Positions 1 through 8,551 of a DNA stretch of 41,631 bases are shown here, one piece after another. Position numbers and translations under genes: made by a program. This DNA comes from Spongiactinospora sp. TRM90649. GTDB lineage: Bacteria; Actinomycetota; Actinomycetes; Streptosporangiales; Streptosporangiaceae. Under the pieces are notes generated by a model, which saw only the letters and a program-made list of their open reading frames with translations, was not told the DNA's origin and ran no database searches. The stretch covers positions 1 through 41,631 of the forward strand of contig NZ_JARLTC010000055.1 in the NCBI RefSeq assembly GCF_029382225.1, in the 5' to 3' direction. How positions within the stretch are numbered: the stretch's first letter is position 1; each line of letters starts with the position of its first letter.

Positions 1-43
1 AGGTCAGCTTCGCCGCAAGCTCCCCGATTCGATCATGGACCAG

Positions 44-500
44 TTACCCCACCAAGGTTGCGTGATGCACCACTAGCTGATACGTGAAGAGCAGTATCGC
101 GCTGGAAGCGATCAGGGTGATCAACAGCTTGACCATGACCGGGAGGCTCAGGTCGGCAAGGCTGATCCCGATGGCGACCACGATCGGCAGGTGCATGAGG
201 TACATCCAGTAGGAGGCGTCGGCCAGGTATCGGATCGCCGGGCGGGGGCGGGTGAGGAAGCGCATACACACGCCGACCAGACCGTAGGTCACGCACCATC
301 CGCCGAGGGCGACCAACGCTGCGCCTATGGGTAGCGGAACCCGCCCTTGGGTGATTAGCGTGATCGACAGACTGATTACCCCGACGATGAGATACGCGCC
401 CCAGTCCTTGCTGATTCTGGCCAGTGCGTCGGAGCGACGACGCAGCGCCCAGCCGACCGAGAAGGCGCCGATCTCCTGCGCAAACGCATCCTGCTGACTG
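44..500 (-). pseudogene. Acyltransferase family 3 C-terminal remnant
   Basis: The reading frame ending at 44 encodes about 150 residues with several hydrophobic segments and the stretch YWMYLMHLPIVVA, typical of the last membrane helices of acyltransferase-3 (OafA/MdoC-type) integral membrane O-acyltransferases. Full members have about 350-400 residues and ten helices; only the last three or four are visible. Upstream codons in this frame (500-775) are Arg/Thr/Pro-rich and do not resemble the family, so the gene lacks its N-terminal part, including the usual catalytic His. The boundary at 500 is my estimate. Probably non-functional. Confidence 0.6.
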
Positions 501-549
501 ATTGACCAGGCTCCGATCACGGAATGTGTGCCTGATCCAGTTTTCACGT

Positions 550-845
550 GTCGTCGACAGTGGCGCCGGGTCTGCTCGGCACGATGGCGTTGAACAGGTT
601 GGTCCGGCCACCCGGTGCCTCGTCGCACTGGATGTACCGAATTCGTGCCGTCCAGAGAGGGTGTGGCAGTCGCGATAGCCATTGTCTCCCGTGGTGGTCG
701 CTGGTCGGGGTCGCGCCTGCTCGTGCCGGCCGTAAACCAGCCAGTGGTCATCCCATGGAGAGGCGCCCCTGTCATCGTCGGCGCTGCCGTGGAAACCGCC
801 GGCGAGCGCGGACGCGGCCATGGTCACGGCGACGGCGGAGTGCAC
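550..845 (-). pseudogene. Possible 5' remnant of a secreted-protein gene
   Basis: A GTG codon at 845 follows a strong AAGGAGG Shine-Dalgarno and overlaps the last codons of the lipoprotein gene, which suggests translational coupling. It opens with a short hydrophobic Ala/Val-rich stretch (AVAVTMAASALAGG) that could be a weak signal peptide, then Asp-rich sequence, then nothing recognisable. The open frame runs on to 33, but there it shadows the acyltransferase remnant. I infer the start of a small secreted protein joined to unrelated sequence. The left boundary is arbitrary. Confidence 0.25.
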
Positions 846-1405
846 GGCGCCTCCTTGAAGGCCATTCCGGTGAGCACCCATCGTCCGCCGGGGGCCCGCT
901 GCAGCATGGCCTCAACATTGGCCGAGGACTGTGCCTCGCCTGTCTCGGGTATGCGCTCGTGCGTGGTGGCATCGGCCATGCCGGTATTCACGATGTCCTG
1001 GCAGTCGATGACCTTCGCCTGCCCCTGGGCCACCCACACTTCTTTCACGCGCGGGATCACCTGTCCGTACGGCTCGCGGCCCTCTGATCGCATCCTTCTG
1101 ACGCCGTCGACCAGATGGTCCAAGTATTTGCCGCTCACATGTGGTTTGAGTAAAACGCGCGCTTGTGCGGGCGTTGATTGGCCCGCTTGTGGGAGAAGCT
1201 TCCAGTAGTTGCGGTAGGCGGCCAGTACGGCGTCGTGCGCGGTGGATGGTGAAGGGTGGGGCGAGCGCGTTGTTCGGGATGTTGGGACGGGCGTTTTCCC
1301 AGCTTGTTGGGTTGCTTCTTCCGATTGGCAGCCCGTTATGGCCAGAATGGCAATCGAAGACATGGCTATCAGGTATGGCCTGATATTTTGCCTACACTTG
1401 GACAT
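824..1405 (-). CDS. Lipoprotein with NTF2-like look
   Basis: 193 residues from ATG at 1405. The N-terminus is MSKCRQNIRPY, then a hydrophobic stretch ending in a lipobox (AITGC) about residue 26, so it is predicted to be exported and lipid-anchored. A Thr/Ser/Pro-rich linker follows, then a compact domain beginning AVLAAYRNYWK and ending GGRWVLTGM. That layout resembles NTF2/SnoaL-fold lipoproteins common in actinomycetes; the fold is inferred. A longer frame to 1480 adds a basic leader before the signal peptide and is less likely. It is the only intact-looking gene among the remnants in the first 2.6 kb. No function can be given. Confidence 0.65.
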   Translation of the reverse strand: MSKCRQNIRPYLIAMSSIAILAITGCQSEEATQQAGKTPVPTSRTTRSPHPSPSTAHDAVLAAYRNYWKLLPQAGQSTPAQARVLLKPHVSGKYLDHLVDGVRRMRSEGREPYGQVIPRVKEVWVAQGQAKVIDCQDIVNTGMADATTHERIPETGEAQSSANVEAMLQRAPGGRWVLTGMAFKEAPCTPPSP

Positions 1406-1600
1406 CTTGCCCGCGTGCCCCCTTCGGCGGCCTGCTGGAATGCGAGGAGCGGCGTAGGGGATAAGTCGGCGTGCTGACAAATAGGCGCCCGAAATGCACG
1501 CTTCGTGATGCTAAAATGGAAATGGCGGACTTTGGGCGAGTCTAATTGAGGCCGAAATCCGCTCGCCGACTGCCGATTGGGTATTGAGTCGGGACGATGG

Positions 1601-2046
1601 CTACACAGAGAACCCGAGTAGCGGTATGTCATAAAGGTCGAGATTGCGGACGCGGTTCATCGTGGGATGCACCACCTCGACGATGACCATTTCTGTGAGG
1701 AATTGAACCTGAGCTGCGAGCAGGTGGCTGAGTGTTCTTTGAGGCCGACGGCGATGTGGATGTGAGGGAGGATGCCGCCGGTGTCAGGGTCGTGGGCGAT
1801 GGTCCCGCCACCGAGCGCTTCGACGTTGGAGAGCTGGACCTTGGACCACACCGGCGCTTGCGGGTTGGCGAGCTTTTCGCAGGTGCCGACGATGTCGACC
1901 GCTGCGAGCCCGGCGATGAACATCGGGATGTAGCCCTGGCGTACGCCGTTGGTTCGGCAGAAGTCGCCCAAGGCGGTGAAGAAGTCCTCGCCATGGTCGA
2001 AAGTGACGCCGAAGGTGCGGCCGAGAGCGAGTTCGTGGCTATGCAT
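1601..2046 (-). pseudogene. PPC/DUF296 protein, frameshifted
   Basis: From ATG at 2046 the frame encodes MHSHELALGRTFGVTFDHG and later LPHIHIAVGLKEHSAT, characteristic of the PPC (plant and prokaryote conserved, DUF296) fold. The annotated frame then turns into unrelated residues and ends at 1657. In the -1 frame the family's C-terminus resumes (LSHLLAAQVQFLTEMVIVE, later DLYDIPLLGF) and stops at 1601. The shift lies near 1722-1733. The start codon overlaps the stop of the asparaginase remnant by a few bases, so the two were once an operon. A sequencing error could give the same picture. Confidence 0.7.
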
Positions 2047-2614
2047 TGACCCCTCCCGCCGTCGCGAACGTGTCCTTGATCTCGGCGGTGGAAGCTCCGG
2101 CGGTGACGAGCGCGGTGAGCAGGATGCGCGCCTTGTAGGGATGCAGGAAACCGGCGTGGAGGAGTCCCCGGGCCAGGAGATCGCGTTCGGAGCCGGGGAA
2201 GCTGTAAGTGGCGGTCAGCACGGGGCCCGAGCCGGTACGAGAGGCCAGCACCACCGGGATCCGTCCCGCCAGTTCGGTCAGTGTGTCCAGGTAACAGGCG
2301 GGCACATGCCCGGCCCCCATGGCGGCGACGACCAGTCCGTCGGCCCCGGCGGCGATGGCCCGCAGCGATTCCGCGTCGTCCCCCAGAACAGCCGTGTACA
2401 GCGGAACACGGGCAAAGGCGGCATGGGCCGGGACGCGAAGCGTGACCCGCTCCCGCGGTGTGGACAGGATCCGGGCCTGTCCCTCCACGACGTACCCGAG
2501 GACGCCACCGTCCGGGGAGGCGAAGGTACCGGTCTGGGGTTTGTGGAGAGCCCGGTGCGGTGAGAGTCGCACGCCGGGTTTGGCGGGCGGGCCGAGGAAA
2601 CGGGCCAGTCGCAA
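2039..2614 (-). pseudogene. L-asparaginase, C-terminal part only
   Basis: About 190 residues match the second half of type I/II L-asparaginases: FASPDGGVLGYVVEG, the GADGLVVAAMGAGHVP motif, then IPVVLASRTGSGPVL and an ending with AGFLHPYKARILLTALV. These enzymes have about 320-340 residues and need an N-terminal TGGT motif and a TDT-type motif; neither is present. Only about 115 bases separate this frame from the next gene's stop at 2730, too little for the missing half. It is therefore truncated, and the break (about 2615-2730) coincides with the edge of the defence block. Confidence 0.7.
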
Positions 2615-2729
2615 GGCTGATAACCGCGCCCCGGTCCGAGCCCACAGCGTGGCCTTCCGCTTCCAGCGGAGCTACGTTAGCCGAGGACTTCCAATCCAAT
2701 TCAGGCCAGGTAGTGGTGTGGGCGGGTTC

Positions 2730-4382
2730 TCAGCCGCCGTCCTCAGCCGAGGAATCGCTCGGGATGCCGACGACCTCGACGATCACCCCGTGGTCACGCT
2801 GGAGCGTCTCGGCGAGTGCAACGAGCGCGACCTGGGCGAACGGGTAGAGCGAGTCGGGAGTCAGTTCCTTGCCCTTGAGGAGGATGGCCAGCACGATCTT
2901 GCCCGGCACGAAGTTCTCTGGCACGGTGAGCAGGCCGCCGCTCAGCTTCGCCACCTTCGCGCTAAACTTTGCGCGAGCATCCGGCTCGTTGTACAACGTC
3001 CGAGTCGAGATCAGCGCCTGGGCGAACTGATGGCTGAGGGGCTCCGAGCTGTGCGCCGCCTTGACATGCACAAGCGTGTGCCGGTCGGTCAGCCCGTCAC
3101 ACGCCTCGTAACCCTTACCCCGGCGCTGCTGCCGGGTCCGGCTGAACTGGCGATCGAGGCACAGGTACCGACCTCGTCCAAACGTGTTCTGCATGCGGAT
3201 GTTGTACTCCTCCTCGGACTCACCAGCCCGCCACGGCAACATGGTCACCTCCGACTCGGGCACGATGAGCTCCTGCAGGCGGCGCCGCATCGACTCGACG
3301 TAGCCGGCACCACACTCGTACCATTCCCCGCCGTTGAGCTGGTAGATGCGTGACCCAATCGCCGCCACAGCCTCGAACCAGCGGATGGCCCGGGCCCTGC
3401 CGATCGGCTCCTTTCCTTCACGGTCGGCACACATCTCGACAGTCCCGTCGCGGAGCGCGACGGAGGGGCTGGTGCAGTGCTGTACCTTGCACCGCAGGCG
3501 GAGGTCGTCGAGGTCGAGCTCCTCCCGGACGATCGCGACGCTACCGACCTTGATGCGGTACGAGCGAGCCTCGTGGCGCAGGTCGACCAGGGCGGCCGGG
3601 ACCGCCACATGCAGCCGGGCATCGCCCTGCCCGCGGAGTGCCTCATCCAGCAGCGCGTCCAACTTGTCGCGGAGTGACTCGGAGCCCACCGGCCGGATGG
3701 CTTCCAGCCGTTCGAAGTCAGGTGGCACCTCGCGCTCGCTGATCTCGTTCAACCGGTGCAGCAGGGCTCGAAACGCCGTCGGCTCCAGCGGGATGGGCAA
3801 GCGCAACCCGTCCGCACCTTCGACAGAGACACTTTCCCGGTGGTTGAGACCGAGGTCGGCGGCCTTGATCAGGCCGCCGAGCTTCTTGACCAGCTCGGCG
3901 TAGTCTCGGATGCCGACACCACCGATAGGGATGCCGTCCGGGACGTAGGTGGAATCGTGCCGTGACAGGCCGCCGAGCGCCCGTCGGTCCACGTCGCGCA
4001 CCCGTGCCGGGTCGACCGCGCGCAGCGCGCAGTGCAGGCCGAAGCCCAGCTCACGGGAGTCAGTGACCGCGAGGTACCCCTGACCGAAACCGATCCCATA
4101 GACGTACGGCCCCGCCGCCACGATCAGTACCGCCTCGCAGTCCTGCCTGATCAGCGGAAGCGATACGCCTGTGAGCGCGGAGAGGCCAGGAGTCCACCCG
4201 GCCTTGGAGGGTGGGTGCTGGCGGAAGTAGAGAACCGCTGGCGAACCGTCGATGTCGAGCTCCATAACATCGACGCCCGGCGCAGCGAGACGGCCGGTGG
4301 AGGTGGCTTCGAACATCGCGTCCGCGGTGGGAGTGATGCCGGTGAGCCGGTAGATGGTGGCGGGGAGGGTCGCAGGTGCCAT
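2730..4382 (-). CDS. DUF6119 / TIGR04141 sporadically distributed protein
   Basis: 550 residues from ATG at 4382 (TTGGAG eight bases upstream); an in-frame ATG at 4430 lacks a comparable site. The pattern AAGPYVYGIGFGQGY, then GFGLHCALRAVDP and a SRHDSTYVP segment, resembles the TIGR04141/DUF6119 family of about 550 residues, named for its patchy distribution and often found beside restriction or other defence genes. No molecular activity is established that I know of. There is no signal peptide or membrane segment. It is divergent from the HTH-methylase gene across a 141-base shared promoter region, so the two may be functionally linked. Family call from memory of conserved motifs. Confidence 0.7.
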   Translation of the reverse strand: MAPATLPATIYRLTGITPTADAMFEATSTGRLAAPGVDVMELDIDGSPAVLYFRQHPPSKAGWTPGLSALTGVSLPLIRQDCEAVLIVAAGPYVYGIGFGQGYLAVTDSRELGFGLHCALRAVDPARVRDVDRRALGGLSRHDSTYVPDGIPIGGVGIRDYAELVKKLGGLIKAADLGLNHRESVSVEGADGLRLPIPLEPTAFRALLHRLNEISEREVPPDFERLEAIRPVGSESLRDKLDALLDEALRGQGDARLHVAVPAALVDLRHEARSYRIKVGSVAIVREELDLDDLRLRCKVQHCTSPSVALRDGTVEMCADREGKEPIGRARAIRWFEAVAAIGSRIYQLNGGEWYECGAGYVESMRRRLQELIVPESEVTMLPWRAGESEEEYNIRMQNTFGRGRYLCLDRQFSRTRQQRRGKGYEACDGLTDRHTLVHVKAAHSSEPLSHQFAQALISTRTLYNEPDARAKFSAKVAKLSGGLLTVPENFVPGKIVLAILLKGKELTPDSLYPFAQVALVALAETLQRDHGVIVEVVGIPSDSSAEDGG

Positions 4383-4523
4383 GGCGCACTCCAAGCGAGG
4401 ACGGAGGATGAGTAGGACCGCTTGCATCAAGTATGACTGAAAGCGCCGTTAAATAGTTCCTGCTTGTCTAAGGCTGCTTTTCGCAGCTACCATCACGGCA
4501 GTCGCCAAGGGAACGAGGAGACC
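4383..4523. promoter_or_regulatory. Divergent intergenic region
   Basis: 141 bases between two divergent start codons must hold promoters for both the DUF6119 gene and the HTH-methylase gene. It is more AT-rich than its flanks (GTTAAATAGTTCC in the middle). No clear -35/-10 pair could be assigned. The methylase carries an N-terminal HTH, so autoregulation here is possible but inferred. Confidence 0.35.
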
Positions 4524-6467
4524 ATGTCGCAGCAGCCGGTGTACGTGACCGCCGCCGAGATCTCCCGGCTGGCCGGGGTCACCAGAGCCACCGTCAGCAA
4601 CTGGCGGCGGCGTCACGCGGACTTTCCCCCTCCTGCGGCTGGAGCCGACACCAGTCCGCTCTACGACTTGGATGCCGTACGGGTCTGGTTGGCAGCTCAC
4701 GGGCCGACAAAATCGGGTTCTGCTCTGGCTGAGCTCCGCACGCTGCTACGGCTCCGGCAGGGATCCGCCATCGCGCACCAACTTCTGCCCTTCGTGCTCG
4801 CCGCTGTGCAAGCCGAGCGCGACCTGACCGCACTGCCGGACAAGGCGCTCGCTGAAGCGGCCAACCAGGCCGTGGTCAGTCTCGCTGACCTCCCAGGAAG
4901 CTCCACACTGACCTATGAGACCGACGATGCACCGGTGCTCCGAGCCATCGTGAACAGCGTGCGCGACCAGGGTGGTCTTGCTGTCGTGGACGTCTTGGCC
5001 GAACGAGAGCTCGCCGACAGCAACTCCCCTGGCGCCTTCACCACCCCACGCCAGCTCGCTGACCTCATGGCAGCCCTGCTGGGGACGGATGACCACTACC
5101 CTGAGACGGTGTTCGACCCTGCCTGCGGCGGTGGGTCGCTCCTCGATGCTGCCGGCAGTCGGGGAGCGACCGAGTTGCTCGGGCAGGATCGGGTGGAGGT
5201 GCAGGCTCTGCGCAGCACCCTCCGCCTGACGCTGTCCAGACCGGAGGCCTTGACGCTGGTGCGCGCCGGCGACAGTCTTCGCGCCGATGCCTTCCATGGG
5301 CTGAAGGCGGACGCGGTTCTGTGCAACCCACCGTTCGGGGACCGCGAGTGGGGTCACGACGAACTGGCCTACGACCCTCGCTGGACGTACGGCACGCCGT
5401 CCCGCGGTGAAAGCGAGCTGGCATGGGTACAGCACGCACTCGCCCACCTTGCCCCCGGTGGCCATGCGGTGCTCCTGCTACCGCCGTCCACGGCCACGCG
5501 CACGCCCAGCCGGAAGATTCGCACCGAGCTACTCAAAGCAGGTGCCATCCGAGCAGTGATCGCCCTACCACCCGGCCTCGCAGTTCCGCTGCACGTTGGC
5601 CTTCACCTGTGGGTGTTGCGCAATCCTCCTTCCAATGCGACTGCCGAACCGATCCTGATGCTCGACCTGTCCGAAGGAAGCGGCGATGAAACGCCTGCGT
5701 GGGAGACCCTCACGGGCACCACCCTCGCCACCTGGCGGGCCTTCCTCAACCACCCGGACGAATTTGAACCGGTGCCCGGTAGAGCCAGAGCGGTCCCCGT
5801 GGTCGAACTCTTCGGCGACAACGTCGATCTCACACCGATCCGGCACCTGCACCGTGCGCAGCTCGACCCGGCAGAGGTTTCCCAGCAGGCCGCTCTTCTT
5901 CTCAGCGAGCTCTCCCAGAGCCATGCCGATCTAGACACAGCGATCTCCTCTCAACGATGGTCTGCGTCAGACCAGCCGAGGACATGGCGCACCGCCTTGA
6001 TCAGCGATCTCGTCCGGGGTGGCCTGCTTGCCGTTCTCCGGCCTGAACCGGCCACGCCGGTCATCGTGGCGGCGGGCGATGTCCTCCTTCCCAAGGGGGT
6101 CGCCTTGCGAGAGCGAGCGAGGTTCCGGGTGGTTGACGATCGCCACGCGGGAGCCGTGCTGGACGCCGATCTGGTCGCCCTCCGGGTCGACCCGTCCCGG
6201 CTGGACCCGTGGTTCCTGGCCGGCTTCTCACTCACGGAGGAGAATCTCGCAGCCGCATCCGGTCTGCGTTCCTACATCCCCATCGATCCGCTGCGGTTCA
6301 AGGTGCCGCTCCTCCCACTGGAGGAGCAGATCCGGTACGGCTCCGCCTTCCGTGAGCTGCACCGGTTGGAGGAGGCAGCCCGGCAGATACACGAACTGGC
6401 CGTCGAAACCGCCAGAACCGTCTCCTCAGCCCTGACCGGCGGTGGGCTAAAACCTCCGCAACGTTGA
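4524..6467 (+). CDS. HTH-N6 adenine DNA methylase with half HsdS-like C-terminus
   Basis: 647 residues from ATG at 4524, preceded by GAGGAG; an earlier in-frame start at 4464 lacks such a site. Residues 5-55 form a MerR-like HTH (AEISRLAGVTRATVSNWRR). Residues 170-390 are an N6_Mtase domain like HsdM, with motif I VFDPACGGGS near 196 and motif IV NPPFG near 267. The C-terminal 170 residues resemble one HsdS target-recognition module plus its conserved helix (PLLPLEEQIRYG, then a long helix). It should methylate adenine using AdoMet with its own DNA recognition. It lies 89 bases before hsdM and is separate from the hsdMSR set. No nuclease motif is visible. Confidence 0.8.
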   Translation: MSQQPVYVTAAEISRLAGVTRATVSNWRRRHADFPPPAAGADTSPLYDLDAVRVWLAAHGPTKSGSALAELRTLLRLRQGSAIAHQLLPFVLAAVQAERDLTALPDKALAEAANQAVVSLADLPGSSTLTYETDDAPVLRAIVNSVRDQGGLAVVDVLAERELADSNSPGAFTTPRQLADLMAALLGTDDHYPETVFDPACGGGSLLDAAGSRGATELLGQDRVEVQALRSTLRLTLSRPEALTLVRAGDSLRADAFHGLKADAVLCNPPFGDREWGHDELAYDPRWTYGTPSRGESELAWVQHALAHLAPGGHAVLLLPPSTATRTPSRKIRTELLKAGAIRAVIALPPGLAVPLHVGLHLWVLRNPPSNATAEPILMLDLSEGSGDETPAWETLTGTTLATWRAFLNHPDEFEPVPGRARAVPVVELFGDNVDLTPIRHLHRAQLDPAEVSQQAALLLSELSQSHADLDTAISSQRWSASDQPRTWRTALISDLVRGGLLAVLRPEPATPVIVAAGDVLLPKGVALRERARFRVVDDRHAGAVLDADLVALRVDPSRLDPWFLAGFSLTEENLAAASGLRSYIPIDPLRFKVPLLPLEEQIRYGSAFRELHRLEEAARQIHELAVETARTVSSALTGGGLKPPQR

Positions 6468-6514
6468 GTTTTCCGCTGGATCAGCCCTTCCGCTCTTCGC
6501 AGTCCCCTCACACT

Positions 6515-6531
6515 GGAGGACGCTGTCCTCC
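6515..6531 (+). promoter_or_regulatory. Small GGAGG-containing hairpin before hsdM
   Basis: GGAGGAC-GCT-GTCCTCC is a perfect 7-bp stem with a 3-base loop in the 89-base gap between the HTH-methylase and hsdM. It hides a GGAGG sequence 25 bases before the chosen hsdM start. It could attenuate readthrough or translation; this is inference from structure only. Confidence 0.3.
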
Positions 6532-6556
6532 CGGTCGCCACGAGAGAAGGACCCCG

Positions 6557-8551
6557 TTGGACCTCGGTAAGCACTCCCAACTGTCCAATCACGCTTGGGC
6601 CGTCGCCGACCTGCTGCGCGGTGACTATCGCAGGCATGACTACGGCAAGGTGATCCTGCCGTTCACCGTGCTGCGCCGCCTCGAATGCGTCCTGGACTCC
6701 ACCCGTGACGCCGTCGCCGACGCCGCCGACAAGGGGGAGGAGCGGGAGTTTTTCCTACGCCGAGCGGCCGGGCACAACTTCTACAACATCAGCCGCTACA
6801 CACTTAAGAAGATCGCGGGTGATCCGAAGCATGCCGCCTTGCTGATGAACCAGTACGTGGCGGCCTTCTCCGACAACGCCCGCGAGGTGCTAGAGAAGTA
6901 CGACTTCGCCCAGCAGATCAAGAAGCTGGACGAGGCCGACCTGCTCTACCAGGTCGTGGGCAAGTTCGCCGACCTCGACCTGGACCCGCGAGCGGTCCCC
7001 AACCAGGCCATGGGCTACATCTTCGAGGACCTGATCCGGCGCTTCGCCGAGGCCTCGAACGAGACTGCAGGTGAGCACTTCACCCCGCGTGAGGTCATCG
7101 AGCTGATGGTCAACCTACTCATCGCACCTGACGCCGATCTGCTGCGGGATAGCGGTGTCGTACGCACCGTGCTCGACCCGGCGTGCGGCACCGGCGGCAT
7201 GCTCAGCGCCGCCGAGGAGCACATCAAGACGTTCAACCCCGGCGCGACCGTAAAGGCGTTCGGCCAGGAGCTTAACCCCGAGTCGTGGGCTATCTGCCGC
7301 TCCGACCTCATGATCAAGGGCCAGGACCCGGACCACATCGCCTTCGGCAACTCCTTCACCGACGACGGCCACCTGCGGGAGCGGTTCGACTACCTGCTGG
7401 CCAACCCGCCGTTCGGCGTCGAGTGGAAGAAGATCAAGACCCAGATCGAGGACGAGGCGGCACGCGAACCGGAGGGCAAGTTCCAGGCCGGTCTGCCCCG
7501 GATCAACGACGGCTCGCTGCTCTTTCTCCAGCACATGATCTCCAAGATGAAGACGCCCGCGCTGGGCGGGAGTCGCATCGCGATCGTCTTCAACGGCTCC
7601 CCGCTGTTCACCGGTGCCGCCGGTTCGGGCGAGTCGAACATCCGCCGCTGGATCCTGGAGAACGACTGGCTGGAGGCGATCGTCGCCCTGCCCGACCAGC
7701 TCTTCTACAACACCGGGATCTCCACCTACTTCTGGATCCTCAGCAACCGCAAGTCCCCCGATCACCAGGGGAAGGTCATCCTGCTGGACGCGCGGGAGTA
7801 CTGGCAGAAGATGCGCAAGTCCCTCGGTGACAAGCGTAAGGCGATCGGCGAGGACCAGATCAGAGAGATCACCAGACTGTACGGTGAAGCGCTCAGCGTG
7901 GCCGACGACCCCGAGCACCCGTTGCACGGCAAGGTCAAGATCTTCGGCAACGAGGATTTCGGCTACCGCCGCATCACCGTCGAGCGCCCGCTCAAGCTCC
8001 GGTTCGAGCTCACCGAAGAGACCCTCGCCAAGGTGCGGACCTCCCTGACGGTCTACAATCCGATTGCCGCAGGCAGCGACATCGGTGTCAGCGACCAACT
8101 TGAGGCGATCCGCCCGCTGCTTGGCTCCACGTGGTGGACGAAGATCGAGGCGTTCTCGGCTCTGCACGCGGCGGTGGCCGCTGCCGGGAGGCCGTGGCCG
8201 ACGAAGGCGCCGTTCCTCAAGTCGCTCCGTGACGCCATCGGCGTGAAGGACCCGAAGGGCGAGGTGCAGCGCAAGAAGAAGAGCGACCCTCATCCGGAAC
8301 CCGACCCGGACCTGCGCGACTTCGAGAATGTGCCGCTGGACGAGGACGTCGAGGATTATCTGAAGCGAGAAGTCCTACCGCATGTCCCTGACGCCTGGAT
8401 CGACCACGAGAAGACGAAGATCGGCTACGAGATCCCGGTTACCCGGCACTTCTACGTCTACACGCCACCCCGCCCGCTGGCCGAGATCGACGCCGAACTC
8501 AAGTCCCTTGAGGCTGAGATCCAGTCCCTCCTCAGCGAGGTGACCGAATGA
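6557..8551 (+). CDS. hsdM: Type I restriction-modification methylase subunit HsdM
   Basis: 664 residues if started at TTG 6557, which has GAGAGAAGGA six bases upstream and gives MDLGKHSQLSNHAWAVADLL, a normal HsdM beginning. An alternative TTG at 6464 overlapping the previous stop adds 31 residues unlike the family. It has an HsdM N-terminal helical domain, then N6_Mtase with motif I LDPACGTGGM near residue 206 and motif IV NPPFG near 284, and a C-terminal coiled region (LKSLEAEIQSLLSEV). It is the AdoMet-dependent adenine methylase of the M2S and R2M2S complexes. Its stop overlaps the hsdS start (ATGA), indicating coupled translation. Confidence 0.93.
   Translation: MDLGKHSQLSNHAWAVADLLRGDYRRHDYGKVILPFTVLRRLECVLDSTRDAVADAADKGEEREFFLRRAAGHNFYNISRYTLKKIAGDPKHAALLMNQYVAAFSDNAREVLEKYDFAQQIKKLDEADLLYQVVGKFADLDLDPRAVPNQAMGYIFEDLIRRFAEASNETAGEHFTPREVIELMVNLLIAPDADLLRDSGVVRTVLDPACGTGGMLSAAEEHIKTFNPGATVKAFGQELNPESWAICRSDLMIKGQDPDHIAFGNSFTDDGHLRERFDYLLANPPFGVEWKKIKTQIEDEAAREPEGKFQAGLPRINDGSLLFLQHMISKMKTPALGGSRIAIVFNGSPLFTGAAGSGESNIRRWILENDWLEAIVALPDQLFYNTGISTYFWILSNRKSPDHQGKVILLDAREYWQKMRKSLGDKRKAIGEDQIREITRLYGEALSVADDPEHPLHGKVKIFGNEDFGYRRITVERPLKLRFELTEETLAKVRTSLTVYNPIAAGSDIGVSDQLEAIRPLLGSTWWTKIEAFSALHAAVAAAGRPWPTKAPFLKSLRDAIGVKDPKGEVQRKKKSDPHPEPDPDLRDFENVPLDEDVEDYLKREVLPHVPDAWIDHEKTKIGYEIPVTRHFYVYTPPRPLAEIDAELKSLEAEIQSLLSEVTE

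Noticed and set aside
1629..2699. 356-residue minus frame across the asparaginase and PPC remnants
   Set aside because: The recognisable family residues are in other frames; this frame is Arg/Gly/Ser-rich noise.
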